Shown: positions 41,812-52,905 of the stretch, piece after piece | Numbering within the stretch: position 1 is the first letter of the stretch | How the letters are laid out: each line of letters opens with the position of its first letter | DNA from: an uncultured Clostridia bacterium | Lineage (GTDB): Bacteria; Bacillota; Clostridia; Christensenellales; Aristaeellaceae | Assembly: GCA_947165425.1 (NCBI GenBank) | Contig: CAMVAJ010000004.1 | Location: 34,989-98,988 of the forward strand | Length of the DNA: 64,000 bases | Direction of reading: 5' to 3' | Translations under genes and position numbers: made by a program | The notes under the pieces: model-generated | What the model was told of the DNA's origin: nothing | Seen by the model: only the letters and a program-made list of their open reading frames with translations | Databases searched by the model: none

Positions 41812-43809
41812 CTATTTGACATTCAGCTCGTCCAGCCTGCGCTGGACCTCCCCGAAGTACTGCTCCACCTCGGCCTTGGTCAGCTTCATGCGCTTTTGCA
41901 GCATGGAGACGATCTTCTTCGGGCGGACGCGGGCGTAGTAGCGGGTGGCGTTGACGTTGGTGCGCCAGCGCTTGAGGGTCATCTTCGACGGCCAGCGCTG
42001 CATGTGGCGCGGCAGGAGCGGCTCAATCTGGCTCTCCCAGTAGTCGAACTTGCTCTGCACATAGGGCCAGGTGAAGGAGGACTCCAGCACCTGGGCGAAG
42101 CGGGTGAGGAAGCGCGCCTTCATCTCCGGCACCGCCAGCAGCGCGTTGAGCGGCTCGTGCCGGAAGGCGGCGTACTTGGCGGAGACGGGCTTGATATAGT
42201 TCTCCAGCGGGATCGTCTCGCTGTCCGAGCCGGAGCCGAAGGAGGCCTCCACGTCGAAGAGCAGGTATTTCCACTTCCCGCCCGGCACCCGGTACATCCG
42301 CACGTTGGTGATGTCGCTGTTGCCGGAGATGATCTCGTAAGCCGCGTGGGTGAAGAGGTTCTCCACATCGATGCGGTCCGTCACCCAGGTCAGGTTCTCC
42401 GGAACGTTCAGATCCTCCGTCTTGCAGAACTGGCACAGCGCCAGCCAGTCGGCGTTGGAGCCGTTCTGCACATAGTCGTCCGAGCCTGTCCGGGCCAGCA
42501 GGTCGATGGCGTCCACCGTGTCCTCGTCCGCTAAATCGACGCCCTCCCACTGGGCCACCATGTACTTGTTGATCTTCTCCCGGAGGTTGTAGTGTCCCCA
42601 GTACTCGCCGTTGATGAAGACCACGATGGGCCGGGCGTCCTGGTAGCACAGATCCAGCCCCTCCGCCAGGGAGGAGAACACCGCGTCCCGCAGCCGCTCG
42701 GAGTAAGCGTCCGAGTTGGTGGAGCGCAGGAGCAGCGAGTGGTAGCGGGTGTAGTCCCGGTTCGGGAAGGGGTTGTAGTCAAAGAACTCCGGGCCGAAGG
42801 CCTTGCGGGCGTGGAGGGCGATGGACTTCTGGGCATTCTGCCGGGCCGAGTGGCCGGAGGCCGTGAAGGTGCCCATCTGGTTGATGCGGCAGACGCCCTC
42901 CTCGTCGAAGTACTCGATGTTCACCGGGTACTCGTAGGGCTTGTCGTAGTTCGGGACCGCCCCGGTGCCCTTCACGAGGGCACCGGTCTTCTTGTCGAAC
43001 ATGTAGGCGCTGTCGGTGGTCAGGCTCACCACCGCCACGGGCAGGTCGTCCTCCCCGAAGAAGTAGGAGGCCGTCACCGGGGCGGAGGGCACCGCGTCCG
43101 CGCGGAAGGCCGCGACGCGCAGCGTGGTGGTCTTCTTCAGCGTCAGGCCGCCCTCGGGGAACGCCTTCGACTTCGCGGTGGGGGTCGAGCCGTCCGTGGT
43201 GTAGCGGAGAACCGCCCCCGCCTCCCCGTGGGCCTGCACGGTGACGCTGCCGGCGTAGAAGCCGCCCGCCGTCTCGATCACCGGGGCCGCGGCGCGGGAG
43301 GCGAAGACCGTCTTCCCGTTCGCCTCCCCGGGCGTTGCGGTCTCGAAGAAGCCGTAGCCGTAGCCCCCCGCGGGCACGCCGTAGCTGATGTTCCCGTACT
43401 GCTGGCCAAATTCCAGCACGGCGCGCAGCCCGGACGGCGCGGTGAGCAGCACCTGATCCCCCGAGGCGGAGAGCTTGAAGGGCGCGTAGAAGGTGTCCCC
43501 CTTGCCGGGGTCGAGGCTCGCGTCCCCGGTGCAGTAGACCAGCAGATAGCTGTTCTTCTTGAGCGTCGTCCCCGCCGGGAAGGCGAACTTCTCCGGGTTC
43601 TTCTTGCTGTCCGAGAGGTACCAGCCGGACAGGTCCACGCTCTGGCCGCTGCCGTTGTACAGCTCCACCCAGTCGTAGGCGTGGCTGTTCTGATAGGTCC
43701 CGTTGGACGCCATCACCTCGCTGATGACCACACCCCCCACCTCCTCGGTGGAGGCGGCGGTCCACAGCGCGAGGGCCGCCAGCAAAGCAGCCCAAACGAT
43801 CTTTCGCAT
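41812..43809 (-). CDS. Secreted CotH-kinase-fold protein with lamin-tail domain
   Basis: 665 residues. A signal peptide (1-21) is followed by a lamin-tail domain (about 25-165, ISEVMASNGTYQNSHAYDWVELYN), a chitobiase/FN3-like beta domain (about 175-245, VLRYTTDGSTPT) and a CotH domain (about 250-640). CotH folds resemble protein kinases; spore-coat CotH phosphorylates coat proteins, and CotH domains also occur in cellulosome-type secreted proteins. The gene lies 22 bp after GH44 on the same strand, which points to a role with plant-fibre enzymes rather than spores. Kinase activity is untested. Confidence 0.88.
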   Translation of the reverse strand: MRKIVWAALLAALALWTAASTEEVGGVVISEVMASNGTYQNSHAYDWVELYNGSGQSVDLSGWYLSDSKKNPEKFAFPAGTTLKKNSYLLVYCTGDASLDPGKGDTFYAPFKLSASGDQVLLTAPSGLRAVLEFGQQYGNISYGVPAGGYGYGFFETATPGEANGKTVFASRAAAPVIETAGGFYAGSVTVQAHGEAGAVLRYTTDGSTPTAKSKAFPEGGLTLKKTTTLRVAAFRADAVPSAPVTASYFFGEDDLPVAVVSLTTDSAYMFDKKTGALVKGTGAVPNYDKPYEYPVNIEYFDEEGVCRINQMGTFTASGHSARQNAQKSIALHARKAFGPEFFDYNPFPNRDYTRYHSLLLRSTNSDAYSERLRDAVFSSLAEGLDLCYQDARPIVVFINGEYWGHYNLREKINKYMVAQWEGVDLADEDTVDAIDLLARTGSDDYVQNGSNADWLALCQFCKTEDLNVPENLTWVTDRIDVENLFTHAAYEIISGNSDITNVRMYRVPGGKWKYLLFDVEASFGSGSDSETIPLENYIKPVSAKYAAFRHEPLNALLAVPEMKARFLTRFAQVLESSFTWPYVQSKFDYWESQIEPLLPRHMQRWPSKMTLKRWRTNVNATRYYARVRPKKIVSMLQKRMKLTKAEVEQYFGEVQRRLDELNVK

Positions 43810-43831
43810 TCGTTTTCTCCTTCAGACCAAC

Positions 43832-45394
43832 TTACTCCGCATCCAGCAGAATCTCCACCATCGCCGCGCAGTAGGGCGGCAGGGTCACCAGCACGTCCCC
43901 GCCCGCGATCTCCACCAACTCCAGCGGGCGAAGCTCCGGGCCGAGGCGGCCCACATAGTAGGCGCGGATTGCGCCGGGCGCGGCGTCCGCGCCGGCGAGG
44001 TCGAGGGTCACCGCCGCCTCGTCGTTCACCTGCTTGTTGGTCAGCATCACGGTGATCCGGCCGGGCCGCGCCGCGTCGCGGGCGGCGTAGGCGCTGACCA
44101 CGGACACGTCCTCCGCCGCGGCGGGGAGGAGCGTGTCGCCGAAGGCGCTGCCCTCGCCGTCGAAGTTCGTGTAGAGATTCAGCCCCGCGTAGATATAGCG
44201 GCTGCCGCCCCACAGGGCCGCGAAATAAACCTCCTGGTCCGCGAAGCAGCCGAGGGTCTCCGCCTGGGCGATGGCCCCGGAGGGGCTGTCGTCCCCGCCG
44301 TAGTTGTACTCGGAGATCGCAAGCTTCGTGCCGGGGTACCACTTGTCGATGGACTCGCGCACGGTCGGCAGCAGCGGGAGGTTCTCCTGACACCACTGGC
44401 CGATCCAGCTGTTCTCGCGGAAGCCCTTCTCGTAGAGCGTGCGCACGGCCTGCACCCGGTCCTCCGCCCCGACGCGGGCGGACTCGGAGTAGTAGTGGAT
44501 GTCCAGCACGTCCAGCAGGCGCACGCCGGCCTCCTCGCCGGCGCGGCGCATGTCGTCCAGGTAGCAGTCCAGATACCAGCGGTAGCCCTTCTCCCGCTTC
44601 AGCGTCTCCCAGCGGTCGTCCGGGTTCTCAGCCAGGTGGTCGAAGGCCGTGTAGCCGTAGAGGGCGGGGCCGAAGACCTCGGCCTTCGGATCCACCTCCT
44701 TGACCATCTTCGCCACCGCGGCGGAGCGCTCCGCCAGCTCCCGGATCCCCGTCTTCTCCGGGTGCACCCGGGCGTGGGTGTAGGCCCACAGGGCCGGCTC
44801 GTTGTCCAGGCTGTAGGCCTGGATGCCGCCCTCGGCGGCCGCGCCGCCCGTCTGGTTCACCAGGTAGCGCACAAACTCCTCGAGGTAGACCTTATGATCC
44901 GTCCGGTCGGGCATGGCCGTGCCGTCCCCGCCGCCGGTGATCTCCACCGGGTAGAAGCGGTCGGAGGGGGCCGTCTCGCTCTCCTCCACGTTGCCCAGGC
45001 TGTCCCCCGCCACGTAGCCCGCCAGCTGCAGGGTCGCCAGCCGGTAGCCGATCCCGGCCCGGTCCGCGTTCTTCACGAACTGGGTCACCGCCGCGGCGGG
45101 CTTCAGGCTGGAGGAGAGGTAGGTGTCGGAGGAGTGGTGCCAGTCCGAGCCCGCGTTGGAGAAGTTGGTCTCCCAGTTGTAGGCCGTCCAGCGGTTGCCG
45201 CCCTGGCGCATGGCCCGGGCGGTGACCTGGGTCAGCTGGCCCGCGTCCCCCTGGTTGATCCCGTAGATGTAGGGGCTGATGGGCTTGCCCGCGGCGGCGG
45301 CGTCCACCGTCACCGTGGTCGCGAAGGTCTCCGCCGACGCGGCGGCGCAGAGAAACACCCAGAGAATCATCAAAGACGCGGCTCGCCGGAGCAT
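43832..45394 (-). CDS. Secreted glycoside hydrolase family 44 endoglucanase/xyloglucanase
   Basis: 520 residues. Residues 1-21 are a signal peptide ending ASA-ET. GH44 hallmarks are strong: ISPYIYGINQ at 39-48, GGNRWTAYNWETNFSNAGSD near 65-84, the acid/base Glu in SLDNEPALW (E199) and the nucleophile Glu in ISEYNYGG (E362). GH44 enzymes cut beta-1,4-glucans such as carboxymethyl cellulose and xyloglucan. The length fits the catalytic TIM barrel plus its C-terminal beta-sandwich; no dockerin or binding module is seen. It lies between a CE2 esterase and a CotH protein gene. Confidence 0.93.
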   Translation of the reverse strand: MLRRAASLMILWVFLCAAASAETFATTVTVDAAAAGKPISPYIYGINQGDAGQLTQVTARAMRQGGNRWTAYNWETNFSNAGSDWHHSSDTYLSSSLKPAAAVTQFVKNADRAGIGYRLATLQLAGYVAGDSLGNVEESETAPSDRFYPVEITGGGDGTAMPDRTDHKVYLEEFVRYLVNQTGGAAAEGGIQAYSLDNEPALWAYTHARVHPEKTGIRELAERSAAVAKMVKEVDPKAEVFGPALYGYTAFDHLAENPDDRWETLKREKGYRWYLDCYLDDMRRAGEEAGVRLLDVLDIHYYSESARVGAEDRVQAVRTLYEKGFRENSWIGQWCQENLPLLPTVRESIDKWYPGTKLAISEYNYGGDDSPSGAIAQAETLGCFADQEVYFAALWGGSRYIYAGLNLYTNFDGEGSAFGDTLLPAAAEDVSVVSAYAARDAARPGRITVMLTNKQVNDEAAVTLDLAGADAAPGAIRAYYVGRLGPELRPLELVEIAGGDVLVTLPPYCAAMVEILLDAE

Positions 45395-45415
45395 GCGGAT
45401 TCCTCCTTTTTCTTT

Positions 45416-46468
45416 TTACAGCACCGTCTTCAGGAACGCGGCCAGCTCCTCCGCCATCTCGGTCTGCTCGGGGATGCGGGGATGGCCGTTGGTGCCGTCG
45501 CCGTTGCGGCGGAAGAGATACTGGTGGGCGTTGAGGCCCTCCGCGCGCAGCTCGGCCACGATCTCGGTGATGGCCTCGTCCCACGTTCGCTCGTGGCGGA
45601 TCAGCGTGGTGATGAACACCGCGGGCGTCCCGGCGGGGTAGTGGCTGAGGACGCCCCGGGCGATCTTCTTGTACTCCGCCTTCCACAGGGCCTTGTGCTC
45701 CCCCTCGCACTTCAGGTCGTCCTGCTCGGTGAGGGCGTTGTGGTGGTCGTTCTGCCCCAGGGCGAAGACCACCGCGTGGGGGATGAAGCGGCTGAAATCC
45801 CACTTCGTCAGCTCGCCCGCCTCCGGGAAGTAGCACAGCCGGTCCCAGGTCTCGTCCATGGCGATCTGGTTGGGATAGTGGAAATAACCGGTGTGGGGCA
45901 GCACCGCGATGCCGCCCTGGCTCGTCAGATGGCACTCCGCGCCCAGGAGCCGCGCGCACTGCCAGGCGTAGGACCACCAGGCGTTGTCGTAGCTGGAATC
46001 GTTGGAGCAGGGGTCGGTGCGGCCCACATAGTCCACCGCCTCCACGCAGGCCCCGCTGGTCACGCTGTCGCCGTAGAACTCCAGGCGCAGTGCCTCCCGC
46101 GCCGGCGCGGGGAGGAAGGCCCCGTCGGTCTCAAAGCCGTGGAGGGTGTAGCTGCAGGAGCAGTCCAGGCGCTTGAAGAGGGTGACGGTGTGCGTCTGCC
46201 CCTCCTTCAGCCATTCGGCCAGCAGCAGGGTCTGCCGCTGCCCGTTCTGCTCGCGGCGGATCGGCACCTTGGAGAGCCGCCCGTCCACGACCAGACCCAG
46301 GCTGTTGGTCCCCCAGACCACGTTGCCCGTCACCTCGCAGGAGAGCTTCGTCCCCGTGAAGGCCACCTGCGCGAAGGAGCCGGGCCAGTAGAAGCGCGTC
46401 CCCTCGTCCAGGTGGGCAACGCGTCCGGTATAGCGGATTCGTCTGTCAGCAGCGTCTATGTGTCTCAT
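45416..46468 (-). CDS. SGNH hydrolase, carbohydrate esterase family 2-like
   Basis: 350 residues from ATG 46468 (GAGAGGTGA upstream). The N-terminal beta domain (1-125) precedes an SGNH domain with the nucleophile Ser in FYGDSVTSG (S135), ALGQND, and the catalytic His in GHPRIPEQ near residue 330. This two-domain design is that of CE2 enzymes, which remove acetyl groups from xylan or glucomannan. There is no signal peptide, so it would act on imported oligosaccharides. It precedes GH44 by 21 bp. Confidence 0.88.
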   Translation of the reverse strand: MRHIDAADRRIRYTGRVAHLDEGTRFYWPGSFAQVAFTGTKLSCEVTGNVVWGTNSLGLVVDGRLSKVPIRREQNGQRQTLLLAEWLKEGQTHTVTLFKRLDCSCSYTLHGFETDGAFLPAPAREALRLEFYGDSVTSGACVEAVDYVGRTDPCSNDSSYDNAWWSYAWQCARLLGAECHLTSQGGIAVLPHTGYFHYPNQIAMDETWDRLCYFPEAGELTKWDFSRFIPHAVVFALGQNDHHNALTEQDDLKCEGEHKALWKAEYKKIARGVLSHYPAGTPAVFITTLIRHERTWDEAITEIVAELRAEGLNAHQYLFRRNGDGTNGHPRIPEQTEMAEELAAFLKTVL

Positions 46469-46497
46469 CTGTGATCACCTCTCGCTGATACCTGCGC

Positions 46498-47693
46498 TTA
46501 ATGTATGCGCTCGTTTTGATTGTGATACTCTTCCTGTGCCCGATCAACGCATTGCCTGATCTGATCCTCCGTCGGCAGCAGCGTTTGCATCTCCTCTGTC
46601 TGTATATTCTGATAGACCGCCACGCCAATTGGTGTATGAATATTCCGAAATGCCCACTTGACCTCTGTGTGATTCATGTCCCTGCAGACCAGCAGTCCAA
46701 TTGTTGGATTGTCATCGCGTGTTTTCAGCAGTTCATCTACCGCGCTGACATAAAAGTTGAGCTTCCCCGCGAACTCTGGTTCAAAAGCCGTGACCTTCAA
46801 TTCAACCACAACATAGCATCTGAGCCGGATATGGTAGAACAGCAGATCTATCCTGCGGGTTTTCCCCGCCACCACAATCTCTTTCTGTCTTCCTATAAAC
46901 GCGAATCCGGTTCCGAGTTCGAGCAGAAAGCGCGTGATGTTCTGCTCAATCGCGGTCTCCAGTTTCTTTTCATCATAATCTGCCGGAAGCGTGATAAACC
47001 CAAGGTCGTAATTGCTCTTGATGATCTCCTGCGCAAGCCGTCCCTGCGGCAGCGGAAGGGTTTCCGAGAAATTGGTTACTGCGGCTCCGGATGAATGGTA
47101 GAGATCTGCCGCGATCAAGTTTAGCAATGCGCTTCGGCTGTACCCCTCCTGCGCCGTTATTTTGATGTAATACAGCGCCTCATCGACCGTCCTGCACCTT
47201 GCGGTAATCTCCACATGATGGCGCCATGGCACAAAGGCAAACAGCAGCGGGAACGGTAATTCTGCACCAGACTGGTGCAGAATTTTATCCCGCGTTTCTG
47301 CATCTATCTGGTGCAGTTTTGCAGTGTCGTCCTGAACCGATTTTTCCAGTGAATCCATTTTATCCCGGATATCTGGACTGGAAGCATAGAAGGAATACCA
47401 TTTTTTCATGTTCCAGAGGTTCCTGACCGAAAAGCCTTTCACCTCCGGAAATGCTGCCTGCAGATCCAGGCTGACTTGTTCAACCACCCCGAAGCCCCAT
47501 CTCTCCTCCGCTCTGCGAACAACCAGATCGCTTCCCAGCTGCCAGTTGAAAAGGAGCTGCTCCATGTTTACTTTAACGGCTGTTCTGACCTGCGCACGTT
47601 GATAACGCTGTTTCAAATCAGCAATCCACAGTGTATACTCGGAATCCAGATGAACATTGTGAGATCTGACAACAAACGGTTCTCTGTCTTCCA

Positions 47694-47694
<1 letters not shown>
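46498..47694 (-). CDS. YhcG-type PDDEXK nuclease domain protein (DUF1016)
   Basis: 398 residues from ATG 47694, which overlaps the hflX stop by one base (TGATG). The N-terminal helical DUF1016 domain (about 20-170, GFSVRNLWNMKKWYSFY) is followed by a PD-(D/E)xK domain: LELGTGFAFIGRQ (259-270), D283 in RRIDLLFYH and the ELK triad end at E298/K300 in VVVELKV. All catalytic positions are kept. Family members are found around restriction-modification and defence loci but remain poorly characterised. The gene is clearly more AT-rich than hflX and the CE2 gene, a sign of transfer. Confidence 0.9.
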
Positions 47695-49476
<1,782 letters not shown>

Positions 49477-49484
<8 letters not shown>

Positions 49485-50667
49485 CTTTCTTCTCTTTCCG
49501 TATCACGCTCTCGAAGAGGGTGGGCTTGTGCCGGTGCACCGCGATGAGGCGCTCATACTCCGCCACCACCTGCTCCATGATCTTGTCCCAGGAGACCGGG
49601 ATGGTCTGCCGCGCGCCCTCGCCGACCCGCGCCGTCAGGGGCAGGGCCCGGCGGATCGTCTTCGCGATGTCCTCGGGGTGCTCGGTGGGCGAGATGAAGC
49701 CGTTCTCCCCGTCCCACACGCCCTCGGCGGAGCAGCTCTCCGCCACCACCAGGCCCGGCGTGCCCATGACCGCGGCCTCCCGCAGCACCATGGGCGCGTT
49801 GTCGTACAGGCTGGGGAAGACCAGCAGGTCAGCCAGGCTGTACAGGGCCATCAGCTCCGCCCGGTCCTTCATGAAGCCGAGCATCTGCGTCCGCCCGTCC
49901 AGGCCCAGGCGCTTCACCTCCGCGGCGATCTCCTCGTAGTCCGGGCCGTCCCCGGCGGTGACCAGGTTAAAGTCCAGCCCCTGCCACATCAGGATGGCGC
50001 AGGCGTCCAGGATGCCATGGATGTTCTTCTTCCAGTTGTGCTGGCCCACGAAGAGGAGGGTGGGCGCCCCCTCCTTCAGCTTCAGCCGCGCCTTCATCTC
50101 CGCCAGAGCCTGCAGGTCGAGGGCCTCCGGGTTGGTGCCGTTCTCCATCACGAGGATATTGCCCTTGAAGCCGTACTCCCGCAGCACGTCCGCCGTCGCG
50201 TGGTTCACGGTCCAGACCCCGTCGCACTTGTCGTACAGGTTGACGATCCACCGCACCACCACCTTGGCCAGCATGTCGGAGTGGGTCTTGGCCAGGGCGT
50301 CGTCGTAATACTTGGAGTGGAAGGTGGAGACCAGCGGGATATCCCGCTTCTTGGCGATGCGCAGCGCCTCCTGGCCCGCTAAAAAAGGGCTCTGGGCGTG
50401 GACGATGTCGAAGGGAACCTCCCCCAGCTGCTTGCGGTAGCGGGGATCCAGCCCCGGCAGGCCCATGCGGAAAAGCTCCCCCGGCACCCGCAGGCTGGCC
50501 GAGAGGATCACCGGAAAGCCCCATACCTCCGTGGCCTCGGGCGACTCCGGCGCGATATAATAGGTCTCATGCCCCATGGCGGTCAGGGTCTGGCAATAGC
50601 TGAGGGTTACCCGGCCAACCCCGTCCACCTGCGGCGGATACGTGTCGCAGAACTGTCCGACGATCAT
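49477..50667 (-). CDS. Glycosyltransferase family 4 protein
   Basis: 396 residues with a GT-B fold: an N-terminal domain with CDTYPPQVDGVGRV (acceptor-side glycine loop) and HAQSPFLAGQEAL, and a C-terminal domain with LLFVGQHNWKKN, the donor-binding VFPSLYDNAPMVLREAAVMGTP segment containing the E-x7-E motif. It probably transfers a sugar from a nucleotide donor to a lipid or surface glycan. Acceptor not predictable. GGAGGT precedes the ATG. It begins the leftward hflX-yhcG-CE2-GH44 array. Confidence 0.9.
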
Positions 50668-50701
50668 CGCAAACCTCCAAAATGCATACGTCTACAAATA
50701 C

Positions 50702-50730
50702 ATTATACCATCAAGCCCGCGGCATGGCAA
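50702..50730 (-). promoter_or_regulatory. Promoter for the glycosyltransferase-hflX array
   Basis: On the minus strand TTGCCA (50730-50725), 17 bp spacer, TATAAT (50707-50702). The start codon is 35 bp further. Confidence 0.78.
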
Positions 50731-50768
50731 GGCTTTTGCCGCCGGCCCCGGCCGGCTGAAAAAGCCGT

Positions 50769-50796
50769 TTGACGCAGCCCAAAAGAGGTGTATACT
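50769..50796 (+). promoter_or_regulatory. Promoter for the pectinesterase gene
   Basis: TTGACG (50769-50774), 16 bp spacer, TATACT (50791-50796), divergent from the glycosyltransferase promoter. Confidence 0.7.
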
Positions 50797-50890
50797 TCCC
50801 GTATGCCGATCCGTCCTACGGCGCAGGACGGATCACGGCCAATGAGAGTGCCGCGCATGCTCACGGTCAAAGCGATTGGGAGGTACAGAC

Positions 50891-51883
50891 ATGCTGATCG
50901 TTTCACAGGATGGACAGGGCGACTTCACCTCGATCCAGGCGGCCGTCGACAGCCTGCCGGAGACGGGGGACGCAGCTTCCCGGACGATCCTCGTCCGGGC
51001 GGGAACCTACCGCGAGCGGGTCGCCCTTTGGAAGGACGGGATCCGCCTGCTGGGCGAGGACGCGGCGCGGACCGTGCTGACCTGGTCCGCCAGTGCCCGG
51101 CAGCTCCACCCGGACGGCACGGAGCGCACCACCTTCCGCTCCTGGGCCCTGATGGTCAACGCCCGGGACGTCACGGTGGAGAACCTGACCGTGCGCAACG
51201 ACGCCGGGGATGGACGGCAGGTGGGCCAGGCCGTGGCGGTCTACGCCGCCGGGGACCGGGGCGTCTGGCGCGGCTGCCGTCTCATCGCCCACCAGGACAC
51301 CCTCTACTGCGGGCCGCTGCGCACGCCGGACGTGGTGGCCGACCTCGGCGCGCGCCGGGGGACCGCCGAGGCCGTGGAGCTGGTTCAGGACGGCCATTAC
51401 TCCGACGCCCGGCTGTACTTCGAGAACTGCGAGATCGAGGGGGACGTGGACTTCATCTTCGGCTCCCACCGCTGCTGGTTCGAGGGCTGCACCCTGGTGA
51501 TGGGGGAGCGGGGCGGCTGGTATACCGCCGCCAACACGCACCCGGACCAGCCCTTCGGCCTGGTATTCCACCGCTGCCGGCTGATCGGGCGCTGCGCCCC
51601 CGGCGCTGCCAGCCTGGGCCGCCCCTGGCGGGCGGGGGCCTGCACCTACTTCCTCGACTGCGAGATGGACGGCTGCGTGTCCCCGCGGGGCTTCTCCGAC
51701 TGGGACGAAACGCGGGTGGTGACCCAGCGCCTCGGCGAGTGGCGCAGCCGCGGGCCGGGCGCCTGCCCCGGCAGCCGGCACCCCGCCCAGAGGCGGCTCA
51801 CCGACGCGGAGGCCGCGCTGCTCACGCGGGAGGCCGTGCTGGCCGGCTGGGACCCGGCGCAAAAGCCCGCGCCCACCCCTTGA
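50891..51883 (+). CDS. Pectinesterase (carbohydrate esterase family 8)
   Basis: 330 residues from ATG 50891 (GGGAGGT upstream; an in-frame GTG five codons earlier overlaps it). CE8 catalytic residues are all present: Q113 in GQAVAVY, Q135 and D136 in AHQDTLY, D187 in GDVDFIFG and R243 in LGRPW. The fold is a right-handed beta-helix. It demethylates pectin to pectate and methanol. No signal peptide is seen, so it likely acts on imported oligogalacturonides in the cytoplasm. It is a stand-alone unit. Confidence 0.93.
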   Translation: MLIVSQDGQGDFTSIQAAVDSLPETGDAASRTILVRAGTYRERVALWKDGIRLLGEDAARTVLTWSASARQLHPDGTERTTFRSWALMVNARDVTVENLTVRNDAGDGRQVGQAVAVYAAGDRGVWRGCRLIAHQDTLYCGPLRTPDVVADLGARRGTAEAVELVQDGHYSDARLYFENCEIEGDVDFIFGSHRCWFEGCTLVMGERGGWYTAANTHPDQPFGLVFHRCRLIGRCAPGAASLGRPWRAGACTYFLDCEMDGCVSPRGFSDWDETRVVTQRLGEWRSRGPGACPGSRHPAQRRLTDAEAALLTREAVLAGWDPAQKPAPTP

Positions 51884-51908
51884 CCCCTCCTGCCCGCTCT
51901 GGTAAAAT
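51880..51908 (+). promoter_or_regulatory. Promoter for the E2-like gene (probably also dnaX)
   Basis: TTGACC (51880-51885), 17 bp spacer, TAAAAT (51903-51908); the coding start is 51978. The -35 overlaps the stop of the pectinesterase gene. Confidence 0.72.
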
Positions 51909-51977
51909 AGGCACGTCCGGCATTTCTTCCTTTTATTCGGTTTATTAATTTTTCGCCGGCGCAGGAGGAGTATTCCC

Positions 51978-52862
51978 ATGTTTGGCAGAAGACACGACGG
52001 GCGGCGGGTGAAGGGGGTCGACCCCATCGTTCAGATCACCCCCTACCTGATGCCCATGCGCTGCGACGCGCAGGTGTTCCTGCAGCACCGCATCGACTGG
52101 GAGGCCATGACCCGCTACATCGCCCAGAAGGGCCAGGAGGGCCAGCGGCTGACCCATATGCAGATCATCATCGCGGCCTATGTCCGGGCTGTCAGCCAGC
52201 ACCCGGAGGTCAACCGCTTCATCATGAACAAGCAGTTCTTCGCCCGGAACAACTGCTCCGTGGCCTTCACGATCCTGAAGGACCCCCAGCGGGCCGAGAG
52301 CGGCGAGACCACCGTGAAGCTGACCTTCGACCCCGCCGACACCCTCTTCGACGTGCGGGACCGCTTCAACGCCGGCGTGGACGCCAGCCGCGGCGTGGAG
52401 ACCAAGAACTTCGTGGACAAGCTCGTGGACTTTCTCTTCAAGGTGCCGGGCCTGCCGACGCTGATCGTGGCGATCGTGAAGCTCCTGGACCGCTACGGCC
52501 TCTGCCCGGGCTTCCTGATCGACGAGCTGCCCTTCTACGTGGGCATGTTCATCACCAACAACGCCTCCATCGGCCTGCACCACGTCAACCACCATATCTA
52601 CAACTTCGGCAACGTGTCCCTCTTCTTCGGCATGGGCCTGGTGGAGAAGGTGGCCGTGGTGGAGAACGGCCAGACCCGGATGAAGCGCTTCCTGCCCGTG
52701 GGCATCACCGCCGACGAGCGGGTCTGCTCCGGCGCGTTCTACGCCGGCTTCTTCGCCGACATGGAGCGCTACCTCGACCACCCGGAGCTGCTGGAGACAC
52801 CGCCGGAGTCCGTCCGCTACGAGCCCGGCGTGGAGTATCACGTCCCGAAGGTCAAGGCCTGA
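51978..52862 (+). CDS. 2-oxoacid dehydrogenase E2-like acyltransferase-fold protein, probably inactive
   Basis: 294 residues. The fold is that of the E2 catalytic domain (chloramphenicol acetyltransferase-like), without lipoyl or E1-binding domains. The usual DHRxxDG active site appears as DERVCSG at 246-252: the catalytic His is replaced by Glu (E247) and the later Asp by Ser. It therefore probably lacks acyltransferase activity or uses another chemistry. No E1 or E3 genes are nearby. The start follows GGAGGAG. Function unknown; similar stand-alone proteins are, from memory, frequent in Clostridia. Confidence 0.8.
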   Translation: MFGRRHDGRRVKGVDPIVQITPYLMPMRCDAQVFLQHRIDWEAMTRYIAQKGQEGQRLTHMQIIIAAYVRAVSQHPEVNRFIMNKQFFARNNCSVAFTILKDPQRAESGETTVKLTFDPADTLFDVRDRFNAGVDASRGVETKNFVDKLVDFLFKVPGLPTLIVAIVKLLDRYGLCPGFLIDELPFYVGMFITNNASIGLHHVNHHIYNFGNVSLFFGMGLVEKVAVVENGQTRMKRFLPVGITADERVCSGAFYAGFFADMERYLDHPELLETPPESVRYEPGVEYHVPKVKA

Positions 52863-52905
52863 GTGCGCCCGGCCCCGGGGCCGACAGACAGGAGGACTGC
52901 CACGG

